Made by a program: the position numbers and the translations under genes
Shown here: piece by piece, positions 7,641 to 16,964 of the stretch
Position numbering within the stretch: the first letter of the stretch is position 1
Layout of the letters: each line of letters starts with the position of its first letter
Notes under the pieces: generated by a model
The model's database searches: none
What the model saw: the letters and a program-made list of their open reading frames with translations, nothing else
What the model was told of the DNA's origin: nothing
Assembly: GCA_947063485.1 (NCBI GenBank)
Contig: CAMSSU010000006.1
Location: forward strand, 1 to 57,897
Direction of reading: 5' to 3'
Source: an uncultured Clostridia bacterium
GTDB taxonomy: Bacteria; Bacillota; Clostridia; Christensenellales; Christensenellaceae
DNA: 57,897 nt

Positions 7641-10216
7641 AACGCTTCTCCTTCACCAAACATTCTGTGATACTCTTCCCAGCTGATGAGCACCTGCCTT
7701 GGCTTGCTGCCGTCTGCCGCAGAGACAAAACCGTTCAATTCCATTTCGTCCACCAGCCGCGCCGCCCTCGCATAGCCGACTTTCAGCCTCCGCTGCAGCA
7801 TGGAGATGGAGATCTGCTCACATTCCAGCGCCAGCTGAATGGCCTTTGGAATCAGCTCATCCTCAAAACTGCCGCCTTCTGCGCCCTCTTCCTTGGCTTC
7901 GGCCGCGCTCTCCACTCCCTTGATGAACTCCTCATCATAGTTGCTCTCAACGCCCAGGCCTTTGATATAATCCAAAACGCGCTCATTTTCCTGATCCGTC
8001 ACATAGCATCCCTGCAGCCGAACGGGCTTGCTGGCGCCCACCGGCATATACAGCATATCGCCGTTATAGAGCAGTTTCTCCGCGCCGCCCGCATCCAGAA
8101 TCGTCCGGGAATCGATGGCGGAAGAGACCGTCAGCGCGATGCGCGAAGGGATATTGGCCTTGATGAGGCCGGTGATAACATCCACTCTCGGCGACTGCGT
8201 CGCGATGATCAGGTGGATTCCGCTGGCGCGCCCAAGCTGGGCAATGCGGCAGATGGAATCCTCCACCTCGTGCGCGCTGGCCATCATGAGGTCTGCCAGC
8301 TCATCCACGATGATGACGCGCTTTTTCATCAGTTTCAGGCCGTTTTCCTTGCAGTATAGATTATAGCGGTCGATATCCTTGACGCCCGCATGTGCAAACA
8401 ATTTATAGCGGTTGAGCATTTCCGTAACAGACTGGTTGAGTGCCTGCGCCGCCTTTTTGGGATCTGTGATCACCGGGCCCATCAGATAAGGAATGCCGTT
8501 ATACATCTCCATTTCCACGACTTTCGGGTCGACCATGACGATTTCCAGCTCGCTGGGCGGCGTGTGGTAGAGATAGCTCATGATGATGCCGTTGACGCAC
8601 ACGCTCTTGCCTGCGCCGGTCGTGCCCGCAATGAGCAGATGCGGCATTTTGGCAAGATCGCCATAGACGTTTTTGCCCGAAATATCCTTGCCCACCGCAA
8701 AAGCCAGCTTGCTCTTATGGTTTCTAAATTCATCCGTATCCAGCATTTCCCGAATGGTAACCGTGGATTTCTTATCGTTGGGCACTTCGATGCCGATAGC
8801 CGCCTTGCCCGGAATGGGCGCCTCGATGCGGATGCTGGAGGCCGCCATATTCAGCGCAATATCGTTGGAAAGGTTGACGATTTTGCTCACCTTGACGCCT
8901 GCCGCCGGCTGAAGCTCATAGCGCGTAACCGTCGGCCCCTTGCTCGTGCCGATCACCCTGGCGTCGATCCGGAAGCTCTTGAGCGTTTTCTCCAGGATTT
9001 CCGCCTTGCCCTGGGTCTCATCTCTCCCGCTCTTCTGAGCGGCCACCGGATTGAGAAGCTCGATGGGCGGCATCTGGTAGATGCCCTCCTGCCCCTGCTC
9101 TTTTTGCTCCGCCTGACCCGCATCCTCAGAGGGCGCATCCGTTTTTGGCTCTGCTCCAGAGACTGCCGGCGCAATGCTGCGGCTCATACGCTCGGAAGAT
9201 GCCGGCTGCAAAAGCTCTTCGGCCGAAAGCTCTTGGGAGAAATCCTCTTCTTCCAATGGCTCCTCCCAAGCTTCCGGCTCGGAATCATCGTCTTCCTGCG
9301 TTGCGGCAAGCTCCGCAGGTTCAATGCTCTCTTCGGCTTCCTCCAGCATCTGCGGCGGCTCCTGCTCCAAAGCGCTCTTCTCTTCTATCCATTCCTCCTG
9401 CACAGGCTCTGCCTTTGCAGCCTGTTCTTTTTCAACAATATCGTCGATATATAATCTCTTTTTCTTCGCGGGCAGTTTCTGGCTCTTATATTCAAAGCTC
9501 TGTTTATAGGCGCGCTCAATGCTCCGCTGGTTTTTCTCAAGGCTCCGCCGCTCTTTTTCCAGCTTTCGGATTTCCGGCTCATCCTCCTGCTCCTCTTCCT
9601 CCTCTGCATCGCGCCGCGCTTCCCTGCGCTCTGCCATGCGCTCAAACAGCTCTGCAAAGAACTTGCCGAAGGATACGCCGGTCAGCACGATCACGCAGAC
9701 GACGATCAGCGCGCCAAACAGGATCAGCGCGCCCACTTTATCCAGCAGCAGCGCGACGGGATATGCCAAAAGCCCGCCCAAAACGCCCCCGCCTGTTACT
9801 TCCAGCGTGGAATCATAGCATTGCCCAAGGTATGGGAAATACGCAATCTGCCCAGGGCCATAGGGCCGGGCACAGCACAATTCCAAAAAGGAAAGCAGGC
9901 TTAGAAATCCTAAAATGCCAACCGCAACCTGATACCCCTTGGGCTTTTTTCCGCGCACAGCAATGGCCAGGATGCCGCCGCTGATCGTCAGGGCCGGAAG
10001 CGCAAAGCTCAGCGCGCCAAACATCCCGAACGAGAAATCGCGGAACCAGGAAATAAAGATCGCCTGCGATGCGGAATAGACTGCCACTGCCATAATCAGG
10101 CCGAAAGCAATCAGCAAAATGCCGGCAATCTCATTTGCCAGCTGGAATTTTTCCTTTTTCTTTTTCCGTGCAGGAGTCGTTTTCTTTTTTGTTGTCGTTT
10201 TTTTCTTTGTTGCCAT
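7637..10216 (-). CDS. ftsK: DNA translocase FtsK/SpoIIIE
   Basis: Septal DNA pump that moves the chromosome at division and into the forespore. The order is a lysine-rich N-tail (residues 1-25), four membrane helices (to about 190), an acidic and glutamine-rich linker (to about 380), the RecA-like motor with GTTGAGKSV, and a C-terminal winged-helix gamma domain (last 65 residues). The chosen ATG at 10216 has GGGAG 8 bases upstream; the ATG five codons earlier has none. It is the only FtsK/SpoIIIE in this window, so its division versus sporulation role cannot be assigned. First gene of the operon with rimO, pgsA and recA. Confidence 0.95.
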   Translation of the reverse strand: MATKKKTTTKKKTTPARKKKKEKFQLANEIAGILLIAFGLIMAVAVYSASQAIFISWFRDFSFGMFGALSFALPALTISGGILAIAVRGKKPKGYQVAVGILGFLSLLSFLELCCARPYGPGQIAYFPYLGQCYDSTLEVTGGGVLGGLLAYPVALLLDKVGALILFGALIVVCVIVLTGVSFGKFFAELFERMAERREARRDAEEEEEQEDEPEIRKLEKERRSLEKNQRSIERAYKQSFEYKSQKLPAKKKRLYIDDIVEKEQAAKAEPVQEEWIEEKSALEQEPPQMLEEAEESIEPAELAATQEDDDSEPEAWEEPLEEEDFSQELSAEELLQPASSERMSRSIAPAVSGAEPKTDAPSEDAGQAEQKEQGQEGIYQMPPIELLNPVAAQKSGRDETQGKAEILEKTLKSFRIDARVIGTSKGPTVTRYELQPAAGVKVSKIVNLSNDIALNMAASSIRIEAPIPGKAAIGIEVPNDKKSTVTIREMLDTDEFRNHKSKLAFAVGKDISGKNVYGDLAKMPHLLIAGTTGAGKSVCVNGIIMSYLYHTPPSELEIVMVDPKVVEMEMYNGIPYLMGPVITDPKKAAQALNQSVTEMLNRYKLFAHAGVKDIDRYNLYCKENGLKLMKKRVIIVDELADLMMASAHEVEDSICRIAQLGRASGIHLIIATQSPRVDVITGLIKANIPSRIALTVSSAIDSRTILDAGGAEKLLYNGDMLYMPVGASKPVRLQGCYVTDQENERVLDYIKGLGVESNYDEEFIKGVESAAEAKEEGAEGGSFEDELIPKAIQLALECEQISISMLQRRLKVGYARAARLVDEMELNGFVSAADGSKPRQVLISWEEYHRMFGEGEAF

Positions 10217-10245
10217 GCGGCTTTCTCCCATAAAATATCGATTCT

Positions 10246-10274
10246 ATTATACAGGAAAAGGCCGCGTTTTACAA
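10246..10274 (-). promoter_or_regulatory. Vegetative promoter of ftsK-rimO-pgsA-recA
   Basis: On the minus strand, -35 TTGTAA (10269-10274), 17 bp spacer and -10 TATAAT (10246-10251), about 30 bp ahead of the ftsK start. Confidence 0.75.
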
Positions 10275-10353
10275 TCACCCCGAAAACAGAAAAGTTTTGC
10301 CATATTCCCGCGGCGGATCAGCGGCTTTTCTTCGCCTAAAAGCACAGTTTTGC

Positions 10354-10791
10354 TCAATTCCAGCGCCCCCATACGACGATCTCGGCATCCGTCCCGCCAT
10401 CGCCATATTCGGATACCAGCAGATATGTTTCATCTGCGGCAATCCCATAGCATCTGTCGCTGCCCTTTTTATGCAGCTGGCTGCCCAGATAAATCTTATT
10501 ATCGTCCCAAAATTTCACCTTCTGCCCGCTTGGCAAAGAATATTCCAGATTGATAAAAGAGCCTTTGAGGGCATATAGCTCGCTCACTTGCTGCATCTCC
10601 TCTATGCCAAGCGAACGAAACGCCGCTATCAGCTTTTCCCTGAACGCATCCAGCTCCGCCTCTCCTTTTTTGCAGCACGCCGCAACGACACATTCCGCGC
10701 CAAAGGGCTGGCCGTCTGTCTCCGCGCATCCATTGCAGCTTCCGCACAGTTCGCAGCGCCCGCAATCCACCCCGCAAATTGATTTTTTCAT
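10354..10791 (-). CDS. DUF3795-like cysteine-rich protein
   Basis: A 145 aa soluble protein of unknown function. The first 45 residues hold ten cysteines, including CGVDCGRCELCGSCNGC, which suggests a metal or Fe-S site; the rest is a mixed alpha/beta domain. The N-terminal CGxDCxxC pattern resembles DUF3795 proteins common in Clostridia; the assignment is from memory of the motif. GGAGGG lies just ahead of the start. It stands alone between ftsK and the rpsA terminator with no obvious promoter, so it may be read by leakage through that terminator. Confidence 0.7.
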   Translation of the reverse strand: MKKSICGVDCGRCELCGSCNGCAETDGQPFGAECVVAACCKKGEAELDAFREKLIAAFRSLGIEEMQQVSELYALKGSFINLEYSLPSGQKVKFWDDNKIYLGSQLHKKGSDRCYGIAADETYLLVSEYGDGGTDAEIVVWGRWN

Positions 10792-10833
10792 CTTCCCTCC
10801 ATTATTTCCAAAATAAGCAATCGAATTTGAGAT

Positions 10834-10862
10834 AAAAAAAGAAGCCTTCCGGCTTCTTTTTT
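10834..10862 (-). terminator. Terminator of the asp23-to-rpsA operon
   Basis: Stem GAAGCC (10841-10846) with GGCTTC (10851-10856), tetraloop, flanked by six A and six T. It lies 8 bp after the ispH/rpsA stop. Confidence 0.9.
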
Positions 10863-10869
10863 CTTTTGC

Positions 10870-13029
10870 TTATTCTTCCTCTGCTTGCTTGAAGAGATCT
10901 GCCAGAGAAGTCGTCGCTTCTTCGACAGGCGGCAGCGTATAAGCTTCTTCCCGCGCTCTTCTTGCCGGCTTCGCGGATTTCTCATCCTCATCGCCCTCAC
11001 TATCCTGCTTGGGCACTTCGATCAGCGCGCGCATGGAGAGGCTGATGCGGCGTTTTTCCGCGTTGACTTCCAAAACTTTCGCTTTGACCGTCTGGCCCAG
11101 CGCCAAAACATCTTCTACTTTCTCGATGCGGCGGTTGGTTACCTGGGAAATATGGATGAGGCCATCCACCGTGGGCTCCAGCTCGACGAATGCGCCGAAC
11201 GGTGCAATGCGGACGACTTTGCCCTCGATGGTATCGCCGACGTTGTATTTCTCCGGGACGAGATCCCAGGGTTTGGGCTGAAGCTGCTTGTAGCCCAGAG
11301 AGATTTTCTTCTTCTCGGGATCGACATTTAAAATCTTGACGTCGATTTCCTGGCCCTCTTTGAGCACATCCTTGGGATGCTTGATGCGCACCCAGCTGAT
11401 ATCCGTCACGTGCAGCAGGCCATCTACGCCGCCCACGTCGACAAATGCGCCAAAGTCCGTGAGGCGCTTGACGACGCCGCGCACGGCAGAGCCCTTCTCG
11501 AAGCTCTCGAAGATCGCGCGCTCATGCTCTTCCAGCTGTTTCTGAAGCGCAGCTTTGTTGGAGAGAACGAAGCGTTTCTGGCGTTTATCGATATCGATGA
11601 TCTTGACGGGCAGCGTCTGCCCGACGAAGATCGTCAGATCCTCAACATATTTGAGGGAAAGCTGCGAAGCGGGGATAAACGCATCATAGCCCTCCAGCTT
11701 GGTGAGCACACCGCCCTTGATGACTTTGGAAACCGTAACGTCGTAGAATTTCTCCTCATCCAGATTCTCGATGAGCTCTTTCCACTTCAGCTGGCTCTCG
11801 ATTTTTCTTCTGGAAAGGCGGACGTTGCCTTCGCCGTCGTTGAGCGTAACGATCTCGGCCTCGATCTCATCGCCGGGTTTGTATGCCTCCGTCAGGGAGA
11901 CATCGCCCTCCAAAGCGAGATCCTCTTTTTTGATCAGGCCGTCGGATTTATAGCCAATATTGACACAGATTTCGTCGTCCGTGACTTGAACAACCGTTCC
12001 CTTGACAAACTGGCCTCTTCTGACTTTGACAAAAGTCTTTTCGAGCTGGGAAGCGAAATCGTTCTCATCCTCTTCTACCTGCGCCTGCTCTGCTACATTC
12101 TCCTCTGCGGCAGGCTCTGCCTGCTCTGCTGCCACATCCTGGCTTGCTACCTCCACTTCCTCGGCAGCGACAACTTCTTCAGTTGCCTGAGCTTTTTCTA
12201 GTTCACTCATCTGTGTTCTTACCTCCTCAATTATCCAATCCGGTGCAGAAGCACCGGCAACAAGGCTAATTATACCACAATTATCAAAATTTTCAAGAGC
12301 GATTTCGCCCGCAGATTCCACATAAAAGGTATTTTTACAATATTTTTGCGCAATTTCAAACAGCTTGCGCGTATTCGAGCTGTGGCGATCCCCGATGACC
12401 ACAACAGCATCCGATTTTTTTGCCAAACACTCGGTTTCCCTCTGGCGCTCCAGCGTCGTCTCGCAGATGCTGTCGAACAGCACGGCGCCTGGCGTCTTCT
12501 CTCGAACTGCGGCGTAAACCTGCTCTAACAGCTCATGCGTGATCGTCGTCTGAGCGACGACCAGGGCGCTCTCAAAAGCGGGAAGCGCTCTGGCCTCCTC
12601 CGCGCTGCCTACCACGCGTGCTCTCTCGCCTGCCCAGCCCTTGATGCCGATGACTTCCGGGTGCTCGGCCTTGCCCACAATGATGACCGCGGCATAATTC
12701 TGCTGTTCCTGGCGCACTTTTTTATGGATGCGCGCCACAAACGGGCAGGTCAAATCCACCGTCATAAGGCCGCGTGCCTTGAGCTGCTCGTATTGCTCCG
12801 GCGGCACACCATGCGAGCGGATGAGCACCTGCGCCCCTTCGGGCACCTCCTGCACGCTCTGCACAGATCGGATGCCTTTTTGCCGCAGGTAATCCACAAA
12901 CTTTTGATTGTGAATTAAATCCCCCAGGCTGACCAGCTCTCTGCCCTCTGCCGCCAGCTCCAGCGCCTTCTGCACAGCCCGCTTGACGCCAAAGCAGAAG
13001 CCTGCATGCTTTGCCAAAATGATCTGCAT
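10870..13029 (-). CDS. ispH: IspH fused to ribosomal protein S1 (four S1 domains)
   Basis: The first 280 residues are 4-hydroxy-3-methylbut-2-enyl diphosphate reductase, the last step of the MEP isoprenoid pathway, with the three 4Fe-4S ligands C12, C95 and C189. An acidic, Ala/Glu-rich linker (280-335) leads to four S1 RNA-binding domains (about 338-700) and an acidic tail, equivalent to a ribosomal protein S1. The same fusion is known in Clostridia. The frame is continuous with no internal stop, so this is one polypeptide. It overlaps plsC by one base (TAATG). Another isoprenoid gene, ispA, lies in the same operon. Confidence 0.95.
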   Translation of the reverse strand: MQIILAKHAGFCFGVKRAVQKALELAAEGRELVSLGDLIHNQKFVDYLRQKGIRSVQSVQEVPEGAQVLIRSHGVPPEQYEQLKARGLMTVDLTCPFVARIHKKVRQEQQNYAAVIIVGKAEHPEVIGIKGWAGERARVVGSAEEARALPAFESALVVAQTTITHELLEQVYAAVREKTPGAVLFDSICETTLERQRETECLAKKSDAVVVIGDRHSSNTRKLFEIAQKYCKNTFYVESAGEIALENFDNCGIISLVAGASAPDWIIEEVRTQMSELEKAQATEEVVAAEEVEVASQDVAAEQAEPAAEENVAEQAQVEEDENDFASQLEKTFVKVRRGQFVKGTVVQVTDDEICVNIGYKSDGLIKKEDLALEGDVSLTEAYKPGDEIEAEIVTLNDGEGNVRLSRRKIESQLKWKELIENLDEEKFYDVTVSKVIKGGVLTKLEGYDAFIPASQLSLKYVEDLTIFVGQTLPVKIIDIDKRQKRFVLSNKAALQKQLEEHERAIFESFEKGSAVRGVVKRLTDFGAFVDVGGVDGLLHVTDISWVRIKHPKDVLKEGQEIDVKILNVDPEKKKISLGYKQLQPKPWDLVPEKYNVGDTIEGKVVRIAPFGAFVELEPTVDGLIHISQVTNRRIEKVEDVLALGQTVKAKVLEVNAEKRRISLSMRALIEVPKQDSEGDEDEKSAKPARRAREEAYTLPPVEEATTSLADLFKQAEEE

Positions 13030-13631
13030 TATTTTGCCACCTGCAATTTCAGCTCCACAACCTTATCCCGCAGATATTCCGAAACCGCTTTGACCGTCTC
13101 CGAGTTATAGAGCTTTGTGTCGCCAAAGTTGGTCTTTTTCAGATCGATGGGCTTGCCTACGACGAGATACGTCCTGTGGAACGGGCGGACCGGCGAAATA
13201 TAGACGGGCAGGATGGGCGCATCCGAGCGCAGGGCGATCATGGCTGCGCCATGCTGGAACGGCGCGATGACGCCGTTGCCCGTGAGATTCCGCCGTCCTT
13301 CCGGGAAAATACCCATGGTTTTGCCCTCATCCAAAACTTGCAGGGCAGTTTTGATGGCGCCCAAATCTCCCTTGCCGCGCTCCACCGGGAACGCCCCCAG
13401 CCAGCGCACTAACCAGGAAACAAAGGGGTTTTTAAAGAGCTCTTTTTTGCTCATATAGTAGATCTTCTGCTTCATGATCAGGTGCATGAAGATCGGGTCT
13501 TTTCCGCTGACGTGATTGGCGATGAGGATCATTTTCCCCTGGTGCTTCAAATTCTCCTTGCCTATCAGCTTGATGCGGTAGATAAAGAAAAAAATCGGCC
13601 GAATTATCCATTTCGCAACTCTATAAATCAT
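13029..13631 (-). CDS. plsC: 1-acyl-glycerol-3-phosphate acyltransferase
   Basis: Makes phosphatidic acid from lysophosphatidic acid at the membrane. The catalytic HX4D motif is present (NHVSGKD), as is the FPEGRR substrate-binding block, plus an N-terminal hydrophobic stretch. 200 aa is typical of the short clostridial form. It overlaps cmk by 11 bp; the pair cmk-plsC ahead of ispH/rpsA is a recurrent clostridial arrangement. Confidence 0.92.
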   Translation of the reverse strand: MIYRVAKWIIRPIFFFIYRIKLIGKENLKHQGKMILIANHVSGKDPIFMHLIMKQKIYYMSKKELFKNPFVSWLVRWLGAFPVERGKGDLGAIKTALQVLDEGKTMGIFPEGRRNLTGNGVIAPFQHGAAMIALRSDAPILPVYISPVRPFHRTYLVVGKPIDLKKTNFGDTKLYNSETVKAVSEYLRDKVVELKLQVAK

Positions 13632-14295
13632 CCGGATACGCCTCCTTTACCTTCTGCATGACAAAGCTGACCACCTCATCAATATCCATGTTCGTCGTAT
13701 CTACCAAAACAGCATCCGCCGCCTGGCGCAAGGGCGCGAATTCCCGCTCGGTATCCGTCTTATCCCGGGCCGCAATCTCCGCCTCCAGCTGCTCCAGCGG
13801 CCGCTCGGCGCCGTTTTTCCTGAGCTCCAGATAGCGGCGTTTTGCCCGCTCTTCTACGCTGGCGACCACAAAGAATTTGGCTTTGGCATCCGGCAAAACA
13901 TACGTCCCGATATCCCGGCCGTCCATGACGATATCGTATTGGCGCGCCACCTCTCGCTGAATCGCGACCAGTTCCAGCCGCACTGCCGGGATGACCGCAA
14001 TATCCGAAGAGCCCTTCGTTGCCTCGGGTGTGCGGAGAAAATCCGTCAGGTCCTCGCCGTTTGCCAGCACGCGCTGCTCCTGCTGCGTATAGCGGACTGT
14101 GATTTTGATGCCCGCCAGCGCCTCTTTGACCTTGGCATGATCGCTAATTTCGATCCCGCGCCGCAGCACGGCGACTGCCATCGCGCGGTACATCGCGCCT
14201 GTATCGAGATAATTGATGCCAAGCCTGCGCGCCACCTCTCTCGCAACCGTGCTCTTTCCCGCGCCGGCCGGGCCGTCAATCGCAATCTGAATCAT
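13621..14295 (-). CDS. cmk: Cytidylate kinase
   Basis: Phosphorylates CMP and dCMP. The P-loop GPAGAGKST is at residues 8-16, the CMP-binding region YLDTGAMYRA follows, and the RDIGTYVLPDA segment is intact. 224 aa is normal. It is 20 bp downstream of ispA and overlaps plsC. Confidence 0.96.
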   Translation of the reverse strand: MIQIAIDGPAGAGKSTVAREVARRLGINYLDTGAMYRAMAVAVLRRGIEISDHAKVKEALAGIKITVRYTQQEQRVLANGEDLTDFLRTPEATKGSSDIAVIPAVRLELVAIQREVARQYDIVMDGRDIGTYVLPDAKAKFFVVASVEERAKRRYLELRKNGAERPLEQLEAEIAARDKTDTEREFAPLRQAADAVLVDTTNMDIDEVVSFVMQKVKEAYPDDL

Positions 14296-14315
14296 CTGCT
14301 CCTCCTACCCTTCCT

Positions 14316-15191
14316 CTATTTTTTCCGAGACAGCATACTGTCTGCCAAAGCGCAAAGCATCTCTGCCTTCGAGCCGAAAACTTCCAGAGCCTTTTTCGCC
14401 TCTTCATTCTTCTCTTTTGCAATGCGCATAGACTGCTCTACGCCAAACAGGGAGGCATAGGTCGTCTTGCCCTCCAGGGCATCCTTGCCCCGGCTTTTAC
14501 CCAGCTCTTCCCCGGCGGTAACATCCAAAACGTCGTCTACAATCTGGAAAACCAGGCCGACGTTTTCGCCGTAGCGGCGCAGCGCCTCCCGCTGCTGCTG
14601 AGCCGGGTGGCAAAGCTCCAACCCGGAGAGCAGCGCGCCTGTGATCATATCGCCCGTTTTATGCGCATGGATATAGGAGAGCTGCTCGAAGCTGATCTCC
14701 TTGCCCTCCAGAGATACATCCTGAACCTGCCCGGCGATCATACCCTCCACGCCTGCCGCCCGCGCCATGATAGCAATCGCCTCCAGATGCGCCGCCGCAT
14801 TCTCCGGGTGCCTGAGCGCATTGTTCAGCATGACCTCATAGGCATAGTTGAGCAGCCCGTCGCCAGCCAAAATTGCCTGCGCTTCGCCAAATACTACGTG
14901 GTTCGTTGCCCGGCCGCGGCGCAGGGTATCGTTGTCCAGCGCCGGAAGATCGTCGTGAATCAGGGAATAGGTGTGAATCATCTCGATGGCGCAGGCCAAA
15001 TCCAGCGCTTCGGCTCTGTCTCCGCCCAAAAGCTCGTTTGCCATCAGGTTCATGGCCGGGCGAATGCGCTTGCCGCCGGCTTCCAGGCTATAAGCCATGG
15101 AGTCGCGCAAAAGCTGGGGCGCGCCGTTTTGCATCAGCTGAGAAAGCCGCTCCTCTACCAATGCTTTCAGTTCCGCCAATTTTTCCTTCAT
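14316..15191 (-). CDS. ispA: Polyprenyl diphosphate synthase (farnesyl/geranylgeranyl type)
   Basis: Condenses IPP with allylic diphosphates. The first Asp-rich motif is IHDDLPALDND and the second is VFQIVDDVLD; GGKRIRP near residue 40 binds IPP. 291 aa fits the IspA family. In the first motif one of the usual aspartates is Asn (LDND rather than MDDD). The start at 15191 forms an ATGA overlap with folD and has GGAGG 7 bases upstream; the ATG two codons earlier is too close to that site. Confidence 0.92.
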   Translation of the reverse strand: MKEKLAELKALVEERLSQLMQNGAPQLLRDSMAYSLEAGGKRIRPAMNLMANELLGGDRAEALDLACAIEMIHTYSLIHDDLPALDNDTLRRGRATNHVVFGEAQAILAGDGLLNYAYEVMLNNALRHPENAAAHLEAIAIMARAAGVEGMIAGQVQDVSLEGKEISFEQLSYIHAHKTGDMITGALLSGLELCHPAQQQREALRRYGENVGLVFQIVDDVLDVTAGEELGKSRGKDALEGKTTYASLFGVEQSMRIAKEKNEEAKKALEVFGSKAEMLCALADSMLSRKK

Positions 15192-16045
15192 TTGCATGCC
15201 TCCGCCTGCCGCTGTGCCGCCAAAAGCGTATTATCCAGCAGCATGGTAATCGTCATCGGGCCAACGCCGCCGGGAACCGGCGTGATAAACGCCGCCTTTT
15301 GCTCTGCCTCATCGAATTTCACATCGCCCTTGAGCTTGCCCTCGACCCGGGAAGTGCCGACGTCGATGACAACGGCGCCCTCTTTGATGTATTCGCCCGT
15401 GAGAAATTCCGGCCGGCCAAGGGCCGCCACCAGAATATCCGCGCCTGCGCAAATCTCCTTCAAATTTTGGGTCTTGGAATGGCAAATGGTAACCGTCGCA
15501 TTTTCATTCAGCAGCAGCATGGCCACCGGCTTGCCCACCAGATTGCTCCGGCCGACCACCACCGCGTTTTTCCCCGCCATCTGAACGCCTGTACTGCGGA
15601 TCAGCTCAATGACGCCCCGGGGCGTGCAGGAAACCAGCCCGGGCAGGCCGGATGCCAGCGCGCCCGAGTTGGCCACGGTCAGCCCGTCCACATCTTTTCT
15701 TGGATCGATGCGCTCGAGCACGGCCTTCTGGCTGAGATGCGCCGGCAGCGGAAACTGCACCAGCAGCCCGTGGATATCCTCCCGGGCGTTGTATTCATCC
15801 ACCAGGGCCAGCAGTTCTTCCTGCGTCGTCTCCTGGGGCAGACGCCGCACCTCGGATTTCATGCCAAGGGCGACGCACGCTTTCTCCTTATTGTTGACAT
15901 ATACATGCGAGGCGGGATCGTCTCCCACCAAAATCACAGCCAGACCCGGAGCATAGCCATGCTCCCCCTCAAATGCCGCAACCTTCTCTTTGAGCTGCCC
16001 GCGGATCTGTTCCGCCAATGCTTTTCCGCTTACGATAACTGCCAT
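15188..16045 (-). CDS. folD: Methylenetetrahydrofolate dehydrogenase/cyclohydrolase
   Basis: Bifunctional enzyme interconverting methylene-, methenyl- and formyl-tetrahydrofolate. The YVNNKEKAC catalytic segment (Tyr and Lys), the PLPAHL block and the NADP site GRSNLVGKP are present; the C-terminus has PVPGGVGPMT. 285 aa is usual. The longer frame to 16129 overlaps the preceding gene; the start at 16045 has an AAGGA site. In many Firmicutes xseA and xseB lie between folD and ispA, but they are absent here. Confidence 0.96.
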   Translation of the reverse strand: MAVIVSGKALAEQIRGQLKEKVAAFEGEHGYAPGLAVILVGDDPASHVYVNNKEKACVALGMKSEVRRLPQETTQEELLALVDEYNAREDIHGLLVQFPLPAHLSQKAVLERIDPRKDVDGLTVANSGALASGLPGLVSCTPRGVIELIRSTGVQMAGKNAVVVGRSNLVGKPVAMLLLNENATVTICHSKTQNLKEICAGADILVAALGRPEFLTGEYIKEGAVVIDVGTSRVEGKLKGDVKFDEAEQKAAFITPVPGGVGPMTITMLLDNTLLAAQRQAEACK

Positions 16046-16046
16046 C

Positions 16047-16964
16047 TCATTTTCCTTCCGCCAAATAAATATTTCTCGCCTGCATAGCCAGCCCGCAGGC
16101 GTTGTCCGCCGCATATTTGATGCCTGCAAATTGCAGGCCCGGTAGCCGCCGGCTCAAAAAGCCGCGCAGATATGTGCTGCTCATGACGCCGCCAAACAGC
16201 AGCACCGGCTCAATGCCTGTCTCTTCCCTGGCATTGGCGATGAGCTTTTCCAGTGTTTTTCCGATGCACTTCATCGCCGAAGCCGCGGCGTCTTCCCGGG
16301 CCATGCCCTGCTCTAAAAAGCGCTTTGCCGCCGTTTCCGCGCCTGAAAAGCTGATATTGCAGCCCCTGACATAGGAGCGAATGGCCTGGGCCTCTCCCTG
16401 CTCTGCCAGCCTCGTCAGCTCCGGGCCTGCCGGGAAACGCAGGCCAAGGGCTTGTCCCACCCGGTCGACCAGCTGGCCTGCGGCAATATCCTGTGTGCCG
16501 CCCAAGGGCGAAATCTCCCGGATGATGCCATCTTCTACGGCAACGCGCAGCAGATCTGTCGTCCCGCCGGAGACATGCAGCGCCAGAAACGGGCTCTGCA
16601 TTTGGCGCTCCAGCAACGCCGCGCCGATATGCCCATGCTGATGCGTCAGCGGATAAAAGGCCGCTCCCGCCGATTTCGCCGCGGCCTTGCCAAAGCTCTC
16701 GGAAACAGCAAAGACGGGCATATAAGAGCCTTCCACCGGCCGGGGACGCGTGCTGGCCGCAACAGCCCGAAAGCCGGAAAAACCTTCTGGAAAAATCTCC
16801 GAAAGGTTTTTGATATGCGCAAACACCATCTCCGATTGCCTTAAGCCCTTTTGCCCGTCTTTTACCAAAAGCGGTCTGCGCGCGTCGCAGAGCACGGCTC
16901 CATTTTCATCCACAATACTGACCGAGGATGTATAGCAGCTACAGTCTATTCCACAGAAATACAT
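16047..16964 (-). CDS. TsaD-like (Gcp/M22 family) protein of the nusB-folD locus
   Basis: A 305 aa protein with the ASKHA fold of TsaD, the tRNA threonylcarbamoyl transferase. It keeps an HxxxH metal motif (HQHGH, about residue 110), VSGGTTDLL, ISFSGAETA and the end block ADNACGLA. It is shorter and clearly diverged from genuine TsaD: family motifs such as VNHLEGH and GGVAANSxLR are altered (GGVMSSTYLR). It is probably a paralogue of unknown function rather than the housekeeping TsaD. It overlaps nusB by 19 bp and its stop sits just before folD. Confidence 0.75.
   Translation of the reverse strand: MYFCGIDCSCYTSSVSIVDENGAVLCDARRPLLVKDGQKGLRQSEMVFAHIKNLSEIFPEGFSGFRAVAASTRPRPVEGSYMPVFAVSESFGKAAAKSAGAAFYPLTHQHGHIGAALLERQMQSPFLALHVSGGTTDLLRVAVEDGIIREISPLGGTQDIAAGQLVDRVGQALGLRFPAGPELTRLAEQGEAQAIRSYVRGCNISFSGAETAAKRFLEQGMAREDAAASAMKCIGKTLEKLIANAREETGIEPVLLFGGVMSSTYLRGFLSRRLPGLQFAGIKYAADNACGLAMQARNIYLAEGK

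Noticed and set aside
8390..9454. 354-codon plus-strand frame opposite ftsK
   Set aside because: It is a shadow of the GC-rich ftsK gene, with His/Arg/Leu-rich composition and no domain.
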